From: UBA4744 sp963717135
Lineage (GTDB): Bacteria > Actinomycetota > Acidimicrobiia > Spongiisociales > UBA4744
NCBI GenBank assembly: GCA_963717135.1
Contig: CAVQVN010000009.1
Span: 1,054,001 to 1,118,000 of the forward strand
DNA length: 64,000 bases
Direction: 5' to 3'
Of this stretch, positions 16,414-25,384 are shown piece after piece; position 1 is the stretch's first letter; the number at the start of each line of letters is the position of its first letter. Below the pieces are notes generated by a model that was not told where the DNA came from, did no database searches, and saw only the letters and a list, made by a program, of their open reading frames with translations. Both the position numbers and the translations under genes were made by a program.

Positions 16414-17640
16414 TCAACTCAGCAGCGGGACGAGTTGCGGGCTCGGCCGTTGGGGCGGTTGGACGGGCGGCATCAGGTTCAACACCTTCTTCCACTCCTC
16501 GAGCGGGTGCACCGGCGGCACCGGGCTGAACACGTAACGGTCGGGCCGGTGCCACGTGATTTCGCCGCCTGGATCGCCGGCGATGGTCCATCCGTGTTCG
16601 TGGATGAGCCGGTGGTGGTAGCCGCATAACGTGATGAGATTGTCGAGGTTGGTGGGTCCGCCGTCGGCCCAGTGGATGATGTGGTGAACCTGGGTCCAGT
16701 GGGTACGCCGGCAGAGCGGGAACCGGCACCCCCGGTCGCGGGCTCGGACCAGCCGGGCCAGCCACGGCGGAATGGTGCAGGTGGTGCGGCCGACCCCGAT
16801 GGGTTTGTGTTCCGGGTCGGTGAGGGCCAGTTGCAGGCGGGCGTCGCAGGCCAGCCGGCGAAGGGTGTCGTTGCTGAGCGCCGGGCCGTCATCAATCGAT
16901 GCGGTGCCGATCCCGTACAGCAGCGTGGTCAGGTCGGTGTGCACCAGCAGTGTGGCTCGATCGTGGTCGCGATCTCCGGCTAGCGCCTGGGAGGCCAACT
17001 CGTAGAGGGCATCTGCACAGCGAGCCTCGAATGCCTCGTACACCCCGAATTGCGGATCCGGGTCGTACTGGTTGGCCCGGCGGGACAGCCAAGTGGCCAG
17101 CGCGGCCCCTTCCACATCGGCAGTATCGACGGTCATGTGGAATCCCGGGCGGTCGTCGTGAAACCACCACGACACCCACCGCCGCTCATGAGCCTCGACT
17201 ACGTCGGCGCTCTTGACCGTCTTGTTCACCGCTCGCAGTTCGGCAACCGTCATCTCGGGGGCTCGTTCCGCCCACTCCGCTTGATTGTCAGACGTGACAA
17301 ACCGGACCAGGGCCCGAAGCTGGTCCCAGGACAAGCGCCCGTTCGAGTACACCTCCCTGATACGGGGGAGTTCGTCGAGGACATGGGCGATCCTGATCCA
17401 TTCGCGGGCGGTACCGATCGAGATGGTGTAGCGGCCCACCAGCCAGTCGGCCATCGAGACTGCTCCATCCTCCTTCCAGATCTCGATGGTCTCCAACCGG
17501 ATCAACCCGGCCAGAACCTCCAGGCGGACGGCCAGTTCTCCCATCACCAGGGCATCCATCCGCTCCACTTCGGAGCTACCGGCGCTTTCCTTGTTGATCG
17601 TATCGAACATATGTTCGATGATATCAGCCCCATCTGACAA
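16414..17640 (-). CDS. DUF222-HNH endonuclease (13E12 family)
   Basis: 408 residues: a DUF222 helical domain (about 20-300) followed by an HNH nuclease motif (CRFPLCRRTHWTQVHHIIHWADGG...NLITLCGYHHRLIHEHGW, about 315-365). In mycobacteria these 13E12 genes are abundant, often repeated, and several are LexA-regulated. The longest start (17640) is kept because TAGGTT lies 7 nt before it, giving a leaderless reading; an internal ATG at 17610 coincides with a perfect SOS box. The exact role of the nuclease is unknown; a selfish or DNA-repair role is possible. Confidence 0.85.
   Translation of the reverse strand: MSDGADIIEHMFDTINKESAGSSEVERMDALVMGELAVRLEVLAGLIRLETIEIWKEDGAVSMADWLVGRYTISIGTAREWIRIAHVLDELPRIREVYSNGRLSWDQLRALVRFVTSDNQAEWAERAPEMTVAELRAVNKTVKSADVVEAHERRWVSWWFHDDRPGFHMTVDTADVEGAALATWLSRRANQYDPDPQFGVYEAFEARCADALYELASQALAGDRDHDRATLLVHTDLTTLLYGIGTASIDDGPALSNDTLRRLACDARLQLALTDPEHKPIGVGRTTCTIPPWLARLVRARDRGCRFPLCRRTHWTQVHHIIHWADGGPTNLDNLITLCGYHHRLIHEHGWTIAGDPGGEITWHRPDRYVFSPVPPVHPLEEWKKVLNLMPPVQPPQRPSPQLVPLLS
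17602..17619. promoter_or_regulatory. LexA SOS box at the start of the DUF222-HNH gene
   Basis: An 18-bp perfect palindrome whose core TCGAACATATGTTCGA (17603-17618) matches the actinobacterial LexA consensus TCGAAC-N4-GTTCGA at every defined position. It lies at codons 8-13 of the annotated gene, where LexA could block initiation or early elongation. Confidence 0.8.
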
Positions 17641-17794
17641 AACCTAGACCCATGTAATGGCAAGAAGTAAGAACTTCGATCCGCCGGATGCGGACCGCCC
17701 AACGCAGCGCATGGTGCATCGCCATTGAAAGGGCCAATGCGGGCCGGGGACCGACGACGCGGGAGCGGACCGTGCAGATGATCACCGACGAGCC

Positions 17795-18060
17795 ATGGTG
17801 ATCCCGCATCAGGGGGACATCTGGTGGGCCGAAGCCGAGGACCAGCGGAGGCCGGTCCTGGTGGTGACCCGCTCGGAGGCGGTTCCGGTGCTCAGTGGAT
17901 CCTCGTGGCACCCATCACTCGCACCATTCGTGGCATCCCCACCGAGATCCCGCTCGCTAGACGGACAGGGGTGGCACGCACTGCCGAGAGGGTGGACTCA
18001 GAGACCACCGGGCCTGGCGTTAACAGGACCGGTGACGGTCTCCCGCCCGACCGGTGAGTG
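17795..18060 (+). pseudogene. Frameshifted mazF toxin remnant
   Basis: The first 34 codons read as a MazF N-terminus (HQGDIWWAEAEDQRRPVLVVTRSEAVPVLS). At about 17895 the homology jumps one frame to WILVAPITRTIRGIPTEIPL, and after about 17955 no frame continues the family; one offers a blurred LPRG-like remnant. At least two frameshifts make it non-functional. No antitoxin is recognisable just upstream, only a 39-codon stretch ending MITDEPW that overlaps the start. Confidence 0.75.
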
Positions 18061-18409
18061 CCGTCCCCAGGGCCGACCGGCGAGTCATTCGAAAGACAAC
18101 CCTGCGGTGTCAGCCGGTTCGTGAGCCAAGCCGAACCCCGGGAACCTGACCAACCGTAGAACCCGACAGAGGGTGACCGCCATCGCCTACGATCAGCGCA
18201 CCCCAACATCCTCCCTGCCGGTTCTCGCGCACGAGCGGGTACGCGATATCGCTGTTGGGGGTGAGTGATCTGTGCGGTCGGACGAGCGCCGGTTCAGGGA
18301 GTGGATGCTTGTAGCTTTGGACGCGTTCACTTGCTGCCAGCGTTAGCGGCGAGTCCTCGGGGCAGGTGAATGGGTGGTTTGCCTGCGGCGTGTGGGTCTA
18401 TCTGCCGCG
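18061..18409. other. Intergenic, no gene seen
   Basis: Short frames only, no family motifs. It lies between the mazF remnant and the 3' end of the TetR gene. Confidence 0.6.
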
Positions 18410-19150
18410 CTACGAGCCAGCCCCGCTTTCTCGTTGCCAGGGTTCATCCGTGTGGTCGGCGGCTTGAGCGTCGTTCGCGTCGGTCCGCGAAGTGGGGGGG
18501 TGTCCCTCTCCGTGGTCAGGCCTCGACGGTTCTGTCAGAGTGGCGATGAGGGACTGCTGAACCCAGCGTCGGTAGTGATCGAGGTCCCAGCCGGCTTTGG
18601 CAGTGAGAAACCGGTACACCTGCGGATGACCGATGGCCCAGATGGTGGCGGCGATGTCTTCGGGAGGCAGTGTTACCGAGCGGGGGCGCATTGCCAGCTG
18701 TTGGGCGGCCTGTAGGTAGTTTCGGAACCGTTGCATGGCCCGCTGCTCCTCGAGTTCGGCAATAGCTTCGTCGTGGGCGGCTGCCTGGCGAATGGTGCGA
18801 TGGATCCCGGCTGTACGTGGCTGCGCCTCTGCGAACCAGTCCGCCAGCACTTCTATCAGCTCGGCTGCGTCATCAGTGGCGTCGGTCCGGTCCCGCATGA
18901 ATTCGGGCACTGGTCTTGGTGCCTCCGGACCTTGCGCCGCTTGATCCAGCACGGCCGACAGCACGCTGCTTTTCGGTCCGATCGAATTGTAGATCGTTTG
19001 GACCACGACGCCCGCCTGTGAGGCGATGCTCTCAAGGGTTGTGCCGGCGTAACCATTCTCTGCAAACAGGTCGGCGGCCGCCGCAATGATGGCGGCCCGT
19101 GTCTGTTCTATCTGTCGGTTTCTACGCTCGCGGGCATTGACACTAGCCAT
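18410..19150 (-). CDS. TetR-family transcriptional regulator
   Basis: 246 residues. The N-terminal TetR helix-turn-helix (RAAIIAAAADLFAENGYAGTTLESIASQAGVVVQTIYNSIGPKSSVL, about 18-65) is complete. The ligand domain ends near residue 205 and is followed by a hydrophilic tail (about 40 residues) that looks disordered. The -10 TATACT (19157-19162) is 6 nt before the ATG, so a leaderless mRNA is likely. Divergent from the flavoprotein gene at 19248, which it may control. Confidence 0.88.
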   Translation of the reverse strand: MASVNARERRNRQIEQTRAAIIAAAADLFAENGYAGTTLESIASQAGVVVQTIYNSIGPKSSVLSAVLDQAAQGPEAPRPVPEFMRDRTDATDDAAELIEVLADWFAEAQPRTAGIHRTIRQAAAHDEAIAELEEQRAMQRFRNYLQAAQQLAMRPRSVTLPPEDIAATIWAIGHPQVYRFLTAKAGWDLDHYRRWVQQSLIATLTEPSRPDHGEGHPPTSRTDANDAQAADHTDEPWQRESGAGS

Positions 19151-19154
19151 GCCG

Positions 19155-19187
19155 TTAGTATATCATTCCAGTCATTAGCATTACATT
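19155..19187. promoter_or_regulatory. AT-rich direct repeats in the tetR/flavoprotein intergenic region
   Basis: Two related 13-mers, TTAGTATATCATT (19155-19167) and TTAGCATTACATT (19175-19187), are repeated exactly 20 bp apart (two helical turns) and overlap the tetR -10 box. A plausible regulator site, although TetR operators are more often palindromic. Confidence 0.4.
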
Positions 19188-19247
19188 CTAATAAGGCACC
19201 GGATCAGGAGGGCACTCTGGTCCGCGGTCCAGATAGGAGCGCAAGAG

Positions 19248-20348
19248 ATGTCCGATCCGGTATCGATCGAGAACCATGACGTGATCGTGATCGGCGGCGG
19301 TCAGGCTGGCCTGGCCGTTGCATATCACCTGTGGCAGGCCGGCCTCGACTTCATTCTGCTCGATGCTGATCAGCGGACGGGCGACTCGTGGCGGCGTCGT
19401 TGGGACTCGCTCAGGCTCTTCACTCCGGCTCGCCACGATGGGCTACCGGGTCTGGCGTTCCCGGCCTCCCCGGCGTCATTTCCAACCAAGGATGAGGTCG
19501 CCGACTACCTAACCCAGTATGTCGAACGGTTCTCACTGCCGGTCCGCAATGGTGTCCGAGTCTCGCGACTTAGGCGAGTCGACCGCCATTTCGAAGTGCT
19601 GACTCCACAGGGTCTGATCACTGCCGGTGCCGTGGTGGTAGCCACGGGAGCCAACCAGTTGCCCCATGTGCCCGATCTGGCGGAATCGCTCGATCCTCGC
19701 ATCGTGCAGCTCCACGGCCACGACTACGAGTCACCCGGCTCAGTGCCGCCTGGCAAGGTCCTGGTTGTGGGCTTCGGGACGTCGGGCGCAGAGATCGCCG
19801 AAGAACTCGCTCTGGCAGGCCGTGCGGTTTCCATCTCCGGTGAGCCGACTTTCCATATCCCCGACCCTGTTCTCAAGCTGGCCGGGAACTTCTACTGGCT
19901 GTTCATCCACCGAGTGCTCACCCGGCGGACTCCGATCGGTCGCAAGGCCGCTCCCAAAGTGAAGGCCGGTGGCGCCCCACTGATCCGCATCTCGGCGTCG
20001 CAGGTCGAAGCGGCCGGAGTAGAGAGGGTGCCGCGGGTGGTTTCGGCCACCGAGGGCCGCCCGATGCTGGCCGATGGATCATCGGTGGAAGCCGACGTAG
20101 TTGTGTGGTGCACGGGGTACGCCCCGGACTACACGTGGATCGACGTGCCCGAGCTCAGATTCGACGAACGGGGCTGGCCACAGGCACCCTTCGGGCTGGC
20201 AGAGGAGGTCGAGGGCCTTGCTTTCGTCGGCGTCCCGTTCCAGGTGGGGCTGACTTCGACCCTGCTCGGCGGTGCCGGACGCGACGCCGCCATCGTGGTG
20301 GACCACCTGATCCAACACCGGACCCCGACTCAAAGTCCGACCGGCTGA
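19248..20348 (+). CDS. FAD-dependent NAD(P)H oxidoreductase/flavin monooxygenase-like
   Basis: 366 residues with two Rossmann motifs: FAD-binding VIVIGGGQAGLAVAYHL (about 10-26) and NAD(P)-binding VLVVGFGTSGAEIAEEL (about 172-188). It also has the ATG-type motif VVVATGAN and a C-terminal DVVVWCTGYAPDY. It is short for Baeyer-Villiger enzymes and resembles CzcO/YumC-like flavoproteins. The substrate is unknown; the divergent TetR gene suggests induction by a xenobiotic or metal. A ribosome-binding site TAGGAG lies 8-9 nt upstream. Confidence 0.88.
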   Translation: MSDPVSIENHDVIVIGGGQAGLAVAYHLWQAGLDFILLDADQRTGDSWRRRWDSLRLFTPARHDGLPGLAFPASPASFPTKDEVADYLTQYVERFSLPVRNGVRVSRLRRVDRHFEVLTPQGLITAGAVVVATGANQLPHVPDLAESLDPRIVQLHGHDYESPGSVPPGKVLVVGFGTSGAEIAEELALAGRAVSISGEPTFHIPDPVLKLAGNFYWLFIHRVLTRRTPIGRKAAPKVKAGGAPLIRISASQVEAAGVERVPRVVSATEGRPMLADGSSVEADVVVWCTGYAPDYTWIDVPELRFDERGWPQAPFGLAEEVEGLAFVGVPFQVGLTSTLLGGAGRDAAIVVDHLIQHRTPTQSPTG

Positions 20349-20396
20349 ATACGGCCAACACTTGGTTCCGTCAGTCCCCCACTGAGAGAACCGACC

Positions 20397-20452
20397 CGAT
20401 CACCAAATACGGTGCCTTATCGCACATCCTGCCGAGTGCGCTGTAACGGCAC
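20397..20452. repeat. 56-bp intergenic repeat, copy A
   Basis: Begins CGATCACC and ends CGGCAC. It matches copy B (31154-31209) at 43 of 56 positions and copy C (32253-32308) at about 33 of 56. It lies between the flavoprotein and PPOX genes. Confidence 0.7.
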
Positions 20453-20586
20453 GAATGTGCTCGGCTGTCCTGGGCCCGGTCGACCACTCGGCGTCAGGTC
20501 ACTTGACGCGGGTCAATAGGCGCCATCGGCCTTCCGTGGCACCCCGGCGTCTTCATCGTCTTGCCGTGTCAGGGTAGGTTCGTGAG

Positions 20587-21111
20587 ATGACTGGAATTCA
20601 CCCCGCATATCGAACACCTCAGGGACTCGCCGATGAACTCAGGAAACGCCTGCTGGAGGAAGGGAACGCCGTACTGGGGACGGTCAACCCCGACGGGTCT
20701 CCGCACCTCACAGAGCTCCTCTTCTCACTGGACGAGCATGATCGCGTCCACCTGCCGACCCCACACGCGACCCGAAAGGTGAAAAACGTCCAAGCCCGGC
20801 CGGTGGCGACCTTCTTCGTGTCAATGGACAGCGGAGGTTGGGTGTCCTGCACCGGCTCGGCCAGGGTCATCACGGGTCAGGACGCGGCTCGTATCAATGA
20901 GGGGATCCGCAAGCGGTTGTTGACTGAGGCCGGTTTGGTAACCATTGGTCTATTGCTCGCTGCTCATGAAGACACGACTATCGAGATCACTCCGGATAAG
21001 TGGCTGTCGTGGAACTCGGCAGAGATCATGCCCGGAATCATCGAGGTCGGAGGAGACATCGAAGCGTATCCCCCAGGCACCTGGTTCAAAGACCTCAAAA
21101 CCGAAGACTGA
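20587..21111 (+). CDS. PPOX-class F420/FMN-dependent oxidoreductase
   Basis: 174 residues with a split-barrel signature (NAVLGTVNPDGSPHLTELLFSLDEHDRVHLPTPHATRKVKNVQARP). The TRKVKN segment is typical of F420-binding actinobacterial members (TIGR03618-like). It is not closely similar to the PPOX gene at 15085. Monocistronic. Confidence 0.82.
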   Translation: MTGIHPAYRTPQGLADELRKRLLEEGNAVLGTVNPDGSPHLTELLFSLDEHDRVHLPTPHATRKVKNVQARPVATFFVSMDSGGWVSCTGSARVITGQDAARINEGIRKRLLTEAGLVTIGLLLAAHEDTTIEITPDKWLSWNSAEIMPGIIEVGGDIEAYPPGTWFKDLKTED

Positions 21112-21438
21112 AAAGCGGCAGTCGAGAAGCCCCACGTCACGGACCCCATTCGTACGCCGAACCGCTCCAGATCACGGCGTTATCGAGTGATAGGACGCAT
21201 TTCTGGTATTACCCACATATCCTCACGAATGCGTGCGCTCGTCTGTCGACGGGTCGACACTGAGCGTGGTGATTTGGCGTTGCCACCCTGCGTCGCCGCC
21301 AGAGTGCAACAACATGCCGGTTCGGGGGTGGGGTTCAGTTGCTGTGGCATGGGCGACTGGGCGTAGTTATGGGTTGTCTACTGAAGTCCCGTGTCAGGAC
21401 GTGTCCTTGACGGCGCGAACCGCTTCATACCGCTGCCT
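21112..21438. other. Intergenic between convergent genes, nothing recognised
   Basis: No motif-bearing frame, repeat or clear terminator was found. Confidence 0.6.
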
Positions 21439-22311
21439 TCAAGTGTGACTTCCCCGACCCGCAACGGCGGCCACAACCTCGGCTGCTTCATGGCTGAGCA
21501 TCCAGGTGAAATGACCGTGTTCCGGCCAGAGCTCATAGTGGGAGTCGGGCAGGCGGTCGGCGAGCCAACGTCCTGCTGACGCTGGCACGGTCTTGTCTGC
21601 ACCCCCGTACCAGAGTCGGGTCTCCACTGTGACCTGTTCGGGCTCGAAGCCCCACGGCTTGCGGTAGAGGCCGGCTTCGCGAGCGGCAGATCCTCCCCCC
21701 TGCCCGAGCGACTCCCGCGTCATCGCGAAGAACCATTGTTGCATTTCAGGCTGCGCCATGGCTTCGCGGTCGGTGTCGCCCATCGTCGTGAGAGATTGCT
21801 CAAGGAATCGGTCCTCCCGGCCTTTCTTGAACGCGTACGCCATCATCCCGAATTGGACCCTGCGAACCAGCCAGTTGGCGGACGGCCCCGAGATGGCCGA
21901 CGCATCTTGCATCCCGGGCGCCTCGATTGGAGCCATGCCTACCACGATTCCGATTCGGGTCACCCGCTCGGGCAGGGCGTACCCGCACGCCAGCGCGTAC
22001 GGGCATCCCCCCGACACACCCAGCACGGCAAACCGACCGATACCGAGTTGGTCGGCTGCCTCGGCGACATCACGGGGCCAGTCCAGGAACGTGCGGTTCG
22101 CCTGGAACGTCGACGGTCCGTAGCCGGGTCGGTTCAGTGCCACCACCCGGGCTTCCACGCCGTGCCGTTCGAGTACGGGCTGAATGAGCAGCAATTCTTG
22201 GCGATTGGTCGGGAACCCGTGGCAGTAGAGAACCGGCGGTGCATCCGGTGGACCCCATTCGGCGTACCCGAGTCGCCGACCATCAGCAAGATCGAGAACC
22301 CCGTCAACCAT
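21439..22311 (-). CDS. Alpha/beta hydrolase
   Basis: 290 residues from the ATG at 22311; the longer frame to 22578 is antisense to the preceding gene and is rejected. Hydrolase fold with oxyanion HG (LYCHGFPTN), nucleophile S100 in GVSGG, acid Asp in WYGGADKTVP and catalytic His in EHGHFTW. Substrate unknown. It is the last gene of a minus-strand run of membrane and SRPBCC genes (21.4-25.1 kb), 11 bp after the preceding stop. Confidence 0.88.
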   Translation of the reverse strand: MVDGVLDLADGRRLGYAEWGPPDAPPVLYCHGFPTNRQELLLIQPVLERHGVEARVVALNRPGYGPSTFQANRTFLDWPRDVAEAADQLGIGRFAVLGVSGGCPYALACGYALPERVTRIGIVVGMAPIEAPGMQDASAISGPSANWLVRRVQFGMMAYAFKKGREDRFLEQSLTTMGDTDREAMAQPEMQQWFFAMTRESLGQGGGSAAREAGLYRKPWGFEPEQVTVETRLWYGGADKTVPASAGRWLADRLPDSHYELWPEHGHFTWMLSHEAAEVVAAVAGRGSHT

Positions 22312-22322
22312 CACACACACCC

Positions 22323-22763
22323 CTACTCGAGAAGCCGGACAAAACAGTACACCCCTTCGAGGACCCCAAAGACCGGGAACATTCCCCAGACGAACACCCA
22401 GTACGTGAACGTATTCAGGCGGAACCCAAGATCGCGGTCCCAGATGAAGATCGGTATCGCCGTGTACCAGAACGGCACCGAAGCGGTCAGGGCGAGCAGG
22501 AATCCCCACCTTTGGCCGAGGAGCATCCCGATGCTTCCTGCGATCTGGAGCGGGGCCCAAAAGAAGGGATCCGCCCACGCATAGCCCTGGTTGAACGCAT
22601 AATAGGCTTTAGGGTCGGTCGCCTCCGGGCTGCCGCCGTAGACGTTCTTGATCGTCCACTCGCTGCGCGGTCTAACGACCGCCACCAACTGCAGGGCGGC
22701 GAGGAGACCGATCAGCACCAGGCCGACGATGGCGACGATCCACGTCAGGGCGGTGACTTCCAC
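22323..22763 (-). CDS. Four-TM membrane protein of unknown function
   Basis: 146 residues with hydrophobic segments at about 7-28, 66-84, 87-107 and 118-140. A polar outer loop contains EWTIKNVYGGSPEATDPKAYYAFNQGYAWADPFFW. The aromatic-rich loops recall EmoPamil/DoxX-like small membrane enzymes, but no catalytic motif is visible. Probably co-transcribed with the hydrolase gene (11-bp gap). Confidence 0.7.
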   Translation of the reverse strand: MEVTALTWIVAIVGLVLIGLLAALQLVAVVRPRSEWTIKNVYGGSPEATDPKAYYAFNQGYAWADPFFWAPLQIAGSIGMLLGQRWGFLLALTASVPFWYTAIPIFIWDRDLGFRLNTFTYWVFVWGMFPVFGVLEGVYCFVRLLE

Positions 22764-22803
22764 AGGTGCCTCCTCTTGATGCGCTGCAGTGGGTGGCAGT
22801 GGG

Positions 22804-23238
22804 TCACGGCGCGGGCAGAGCCCTGACGGCGGCGATGATCGTGATCAGTCCCATGACACCCCAGATAACCAGCATCACCAGGCCCCACTTCACACTCGAC
22901 GGGCTGCCGATGCGAAACCCACGACGTCGCAGTTCGAGGCGGGTGAGGATTCCTCGTCCCGCGAAGTAGACATACATGCCGCCGCCCACGAGACCGAAGT
23001 AGGCCCATCCCGGGTTATCCAGTATGAGCAGGAACCCGGCCACCGCCAGCGTCCACAGCGTCAAGGAGTCCCATCGGGCTTCGCCCCGGATGTCTGCCCA
23101 GTAGGCCGGTTCGACGTCCGCCTCTGCTTCCATGAGTTGCAGCTTCACCGCGGTTGCGGGCGCCAACCACGCAATCGTCTGCCCGCCCCAGGCGAGCAGT
23201 GACAACACCGCAACCACGATCCCCCATGCGACCTCCAA
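22804..23238 (-). CDS. Small integral membrane protein
   Basis: 144 residues with four predicted membrane helices and an extracellular-type loop (EAEADVEPAYWADIRGEARWDSL). No family recognised. A GAAGGAGGTTCAGATT ribosome-binding region precedes the start. Part of the 21.4-25.1 kb minus-strand cluster. Confidence 0.7.
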   Translation of the reverse strand: MEVAWGIVVAVLSLLAWGGQTIAWLAPATAVKLQLMEAEADVEPAYWADIRGEARWDSLTLWTLAVAGFLLILDNPGWAYFGLVGGGMYVYFAGRGILTRLELRRRGFRIGSPSSVKWGLVMLVIWGVMGLITIIAAVRALPAP

Positions 23239-23259
23239 ATCTGAACCTCCTTCTGAGCG

Positions 23260-23643
23260 TCAGGTCGGCAAACGCGTCCACCAATCGGGCACCACCAATG
23301 TGGCTGTGAGTAGCCCAACATCGATCACGACACCGACGACGATCCAGGGATGCCAGAAGGCGACCAGGATGGCGAGCGAAGCCACCGAGCCGATGATGGT
23401 GAGAGATTTCCAGACCGAATCCAACCCCCCAACGCTCCAGACCTTTAGGGCCAAAGCCGAAAACGCCACGACGGTGACAACGACCAACACCAATCCGACA
23501 ACTCGCCGAGCCGAGTCGGGTATCAGCCACGACCCGTCGAAGGTGAAGGGGTAGTTCGGGTCGGCCGGAGCCGGCAACACGTACAGAACGTGAATGAGCC
23601 CATGTGCGAAAAGGGCGCCGCCGACCAGGACCGGAACCATCAT
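23260..23643 (-). CDS. Small four-TM membrane protein
   Basis: 127 residues from the ATG that overlaps the preceding SRPBCC stop by 4 bp (ATGA); a longer frame to 24069 is antisense-like and rejected. It has an N-terminal GGALFAHGLIHVLYV segment followed by three hydrophobic helices. The HGLIH motif is seen in a family of small actinobacterial membrane proteins of unknown role. Coupled translation suggests a partnership with the SRPBCC protein. Confidence 0.72.
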   Translation of the reverse strand: MMVPVLVGGALFAHGLIHVLYVLPAPADPNYPFTFDGSWLIPDSARRVVGLVLVVVTVVAFSALALKVWSVGGLDSVWKSLTIIGSVASLAILVAFWHPWIVVGVVIDVGLLTATLVVPDWWTRLPT

Positions 23644-24356
23644 CGGGTGTCGGCCATACCCTGCCGGGCGGCCGGTGCCGACTCGACACGATCCCGGATG
23701 GTCCGCAGCATCTTCTGCTCCATAATGAACGAACCTGGTTCCGACAGGGCAATCATCAACACGGTGGCCGGCGTGATATCGAACTTGGCCCGCCATCGGC
23801 TCACCAACCGGGTCCCGCCGCCTTCCATCGGGTAGAGGGCCAAACACCAGCTGGTCGACCCGTCCTCCAACACACTGACGATCGACCGGGGCGGGTCGAT
23901 AGCGACCACCTCGAATCCCATTCCCGGCATCATCAGGATCTTGTCGCCGATCCCCAGGTTCTGATATTCGGGGATGATCCGGTGGGCGCTCGGTTGGAAG
24001 TCGTTGTCGATCCAGTCGTAGCTGTACCAGCCGGCTTTCCCATATCCGAGCTGGATCAGCCACGGCCAAATCTCCTCCGGGGCAGCCTCGATAGTGATAG
24101 CCCGGGTGGCCGGGTTGGCGCCGGGGATCAGATCGTCGCCCGGCAAGGTCATCGTCACCTCACCGTCGGTGGCACCCCAACGGATATGCCACGGCTTGAC
24201 CACCCACAAGTACAACCCGAACAAAACTACCACAGCCCCCAACCACGAACCGGCGCCGGCCAGCCAGCCCAGCCACCACACCAGACCCACCAGCACAGCG
24301 ACCGCAGCCAAAAGGATCGTCCCCACGATTGCCATGATCATCACCTGAGTCCGCAC
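23640..24356 (-). CDS. Membrane-anchored SRPBCC (START-like) domain protein
   Basis: 238 residues: two N-terminal membrane helices (about 5-52), then a START/SRPBCC fold (about 83-225) with ITIEAAPEEIWPWLIQLGYGKAGWYSYDWIDND, typical of polyketide-cyclase-like lipid or hydrophobic-ligand binders. The ligand is unknown. It is followed by a coupled four-TM gene. Confidence 0.82.
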   Translation of the reverse strand: MRTQVMIMAIVGTILLAAVAVLVGLVWWLGWLAGAGSWLGAVVVLFGLYLWVVKPWHIRWGATDGEVTMTLPGDDLIPGANPATRAITIEAAPEEIWPWLIQLGYGKAGWYSYDWIDNDFQPSAHRIIPEYQNLGIGDKILMMPGMGFEVVAIDPPRSIVSVLEDGSTSWCLALYPMEGGGTRLVSRWRAKFDITPATVLMIALSEPGSFIMEQKMLRTIRDRVESAPAARQGMADTR

Positions 24357-24410
24357 ATCGCCTCCCGGGTATGGTCAAAGTTTCACATCATCTCGAACGA
24401 CGTCCGGTTC

Positions 24411-25076
24411 CTATACCATGCTTGGGGTGCCTCGATACATGACGACCCCCAACCATCCGAGCCACACGATGAGACCCAACCCGAATACGATCCCTACATC
24501 CTCGAGAGCCGGGACAATCGTGAAGAGGCCCGCTGCCGCCATCACCACACCCAGGTAGTTCAGTGCCTTGGGAAGCACTCCGGCCCGCAAAGCCGCCAAA
24601 CTCACCAGCAGAACCCAAATAGGTCCGGCAATCTCCATCCCGCCGCTCAACCCGTTGGCCACTGAGTCAACCGCCAACCAGAGCGATTCCGCTTGGGCCG
24701 GGTTGGTTCCGGAAAGATCGACCACCGTGCCGAAACCGATGTTCAAGATCATGCCGGCCGCGATGAGCAGACCGGCCCAGATGAGCCCGAATCCGGTGGC
24801 CGTCTGCGCCATTGCCGGCCATCCGGCTTTCAACCGCTCGTGTAAGGCGAATGCCAGGGGAACCAGAACGATGCTGAACACGATCAGAGTGATCAGGTTC
24901 CATACATAAATGGCAGCCTGATTGTCCGCCAGGAAAGCCACCGAACCGCCAGAGTCTAAGTCCCCGGTGGCGTAGTCAGACAGCAAAGTGGCAAACATGC
25001 CAATGCCCACCACAACTGTCGCAGCCCCGATCAGCGCGGCAACGCCGCCCGTCTTCTGAAGATCCTTCTCTGCCAT
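24411..25076 (-). CDS. DUF4386-like multi-pass membrane protein
   Basis: 221 residues from the ATG 5-6 nt after a GGAGGGGAG ribosome-binding site; the upstream extension lacks support. There are six hydrophobic segments. The pattern (TGGVAALIGAATVVVGIGMF; ALHERLKAG; VANGLSGGMEIAGPIWVLLV) matches DUF4386-type proteins. Function unknown. It is the first gene of the membrane-protein cluster. Confidence 0.75.
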   Translation of the reverse strand: MAEKDLQKTGGVAALIGAATVVVGIGMFATLLSDYATGDLDSGGSVAFLADNQAAIYVWNLITLIVFSIVLVPLAFALHERLKAGWPAMAQTATGFGLIWAGLLIAAGMILNIGFGTVVDLSGTNPAQAESLWLAVDSVANGLSGGMEIAGPIWVLLVSLAALRAGVLPKALNYLGVVMAAAGLFTIVPALEDVGIVFGLGLIVWLGWLGVVMYRGTPSMV

Positions 25077-25384
25077 TTCAACTCCCCTCCCGGTTTTCGT
25101 TCCCGGTCGATTCCCGCCAGCAGGACCCGGCACAGCCGCGTGATAGCGACCGGTGATTGTCTCCAAGCCTGATGGGTCGGTTGCACCGCCTCTAGAGGCC
25201 GTTGGTCCCGAGAGTTGGGGCCTTGGTCCCGACAGTCAGGGTCGGACTCATGGCGTCCTCGGATCGACTCACGGGCCGCCCATTCGTTGGTGAACCCGAA
25301 CCGACCGGGTCGAACAGACCGTCCACGACAGCCTCGGAGAGAGCGACCCGGGAAATCAGGGTCTTTGTTGACGCGATGATGAGG
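25077..25384. other. Intergenic, no gene seen
   Basis: Upstream region of the membrane cluster. The frames present lack motifs; no strong promoter could be assigned. Confidence 0.5.
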
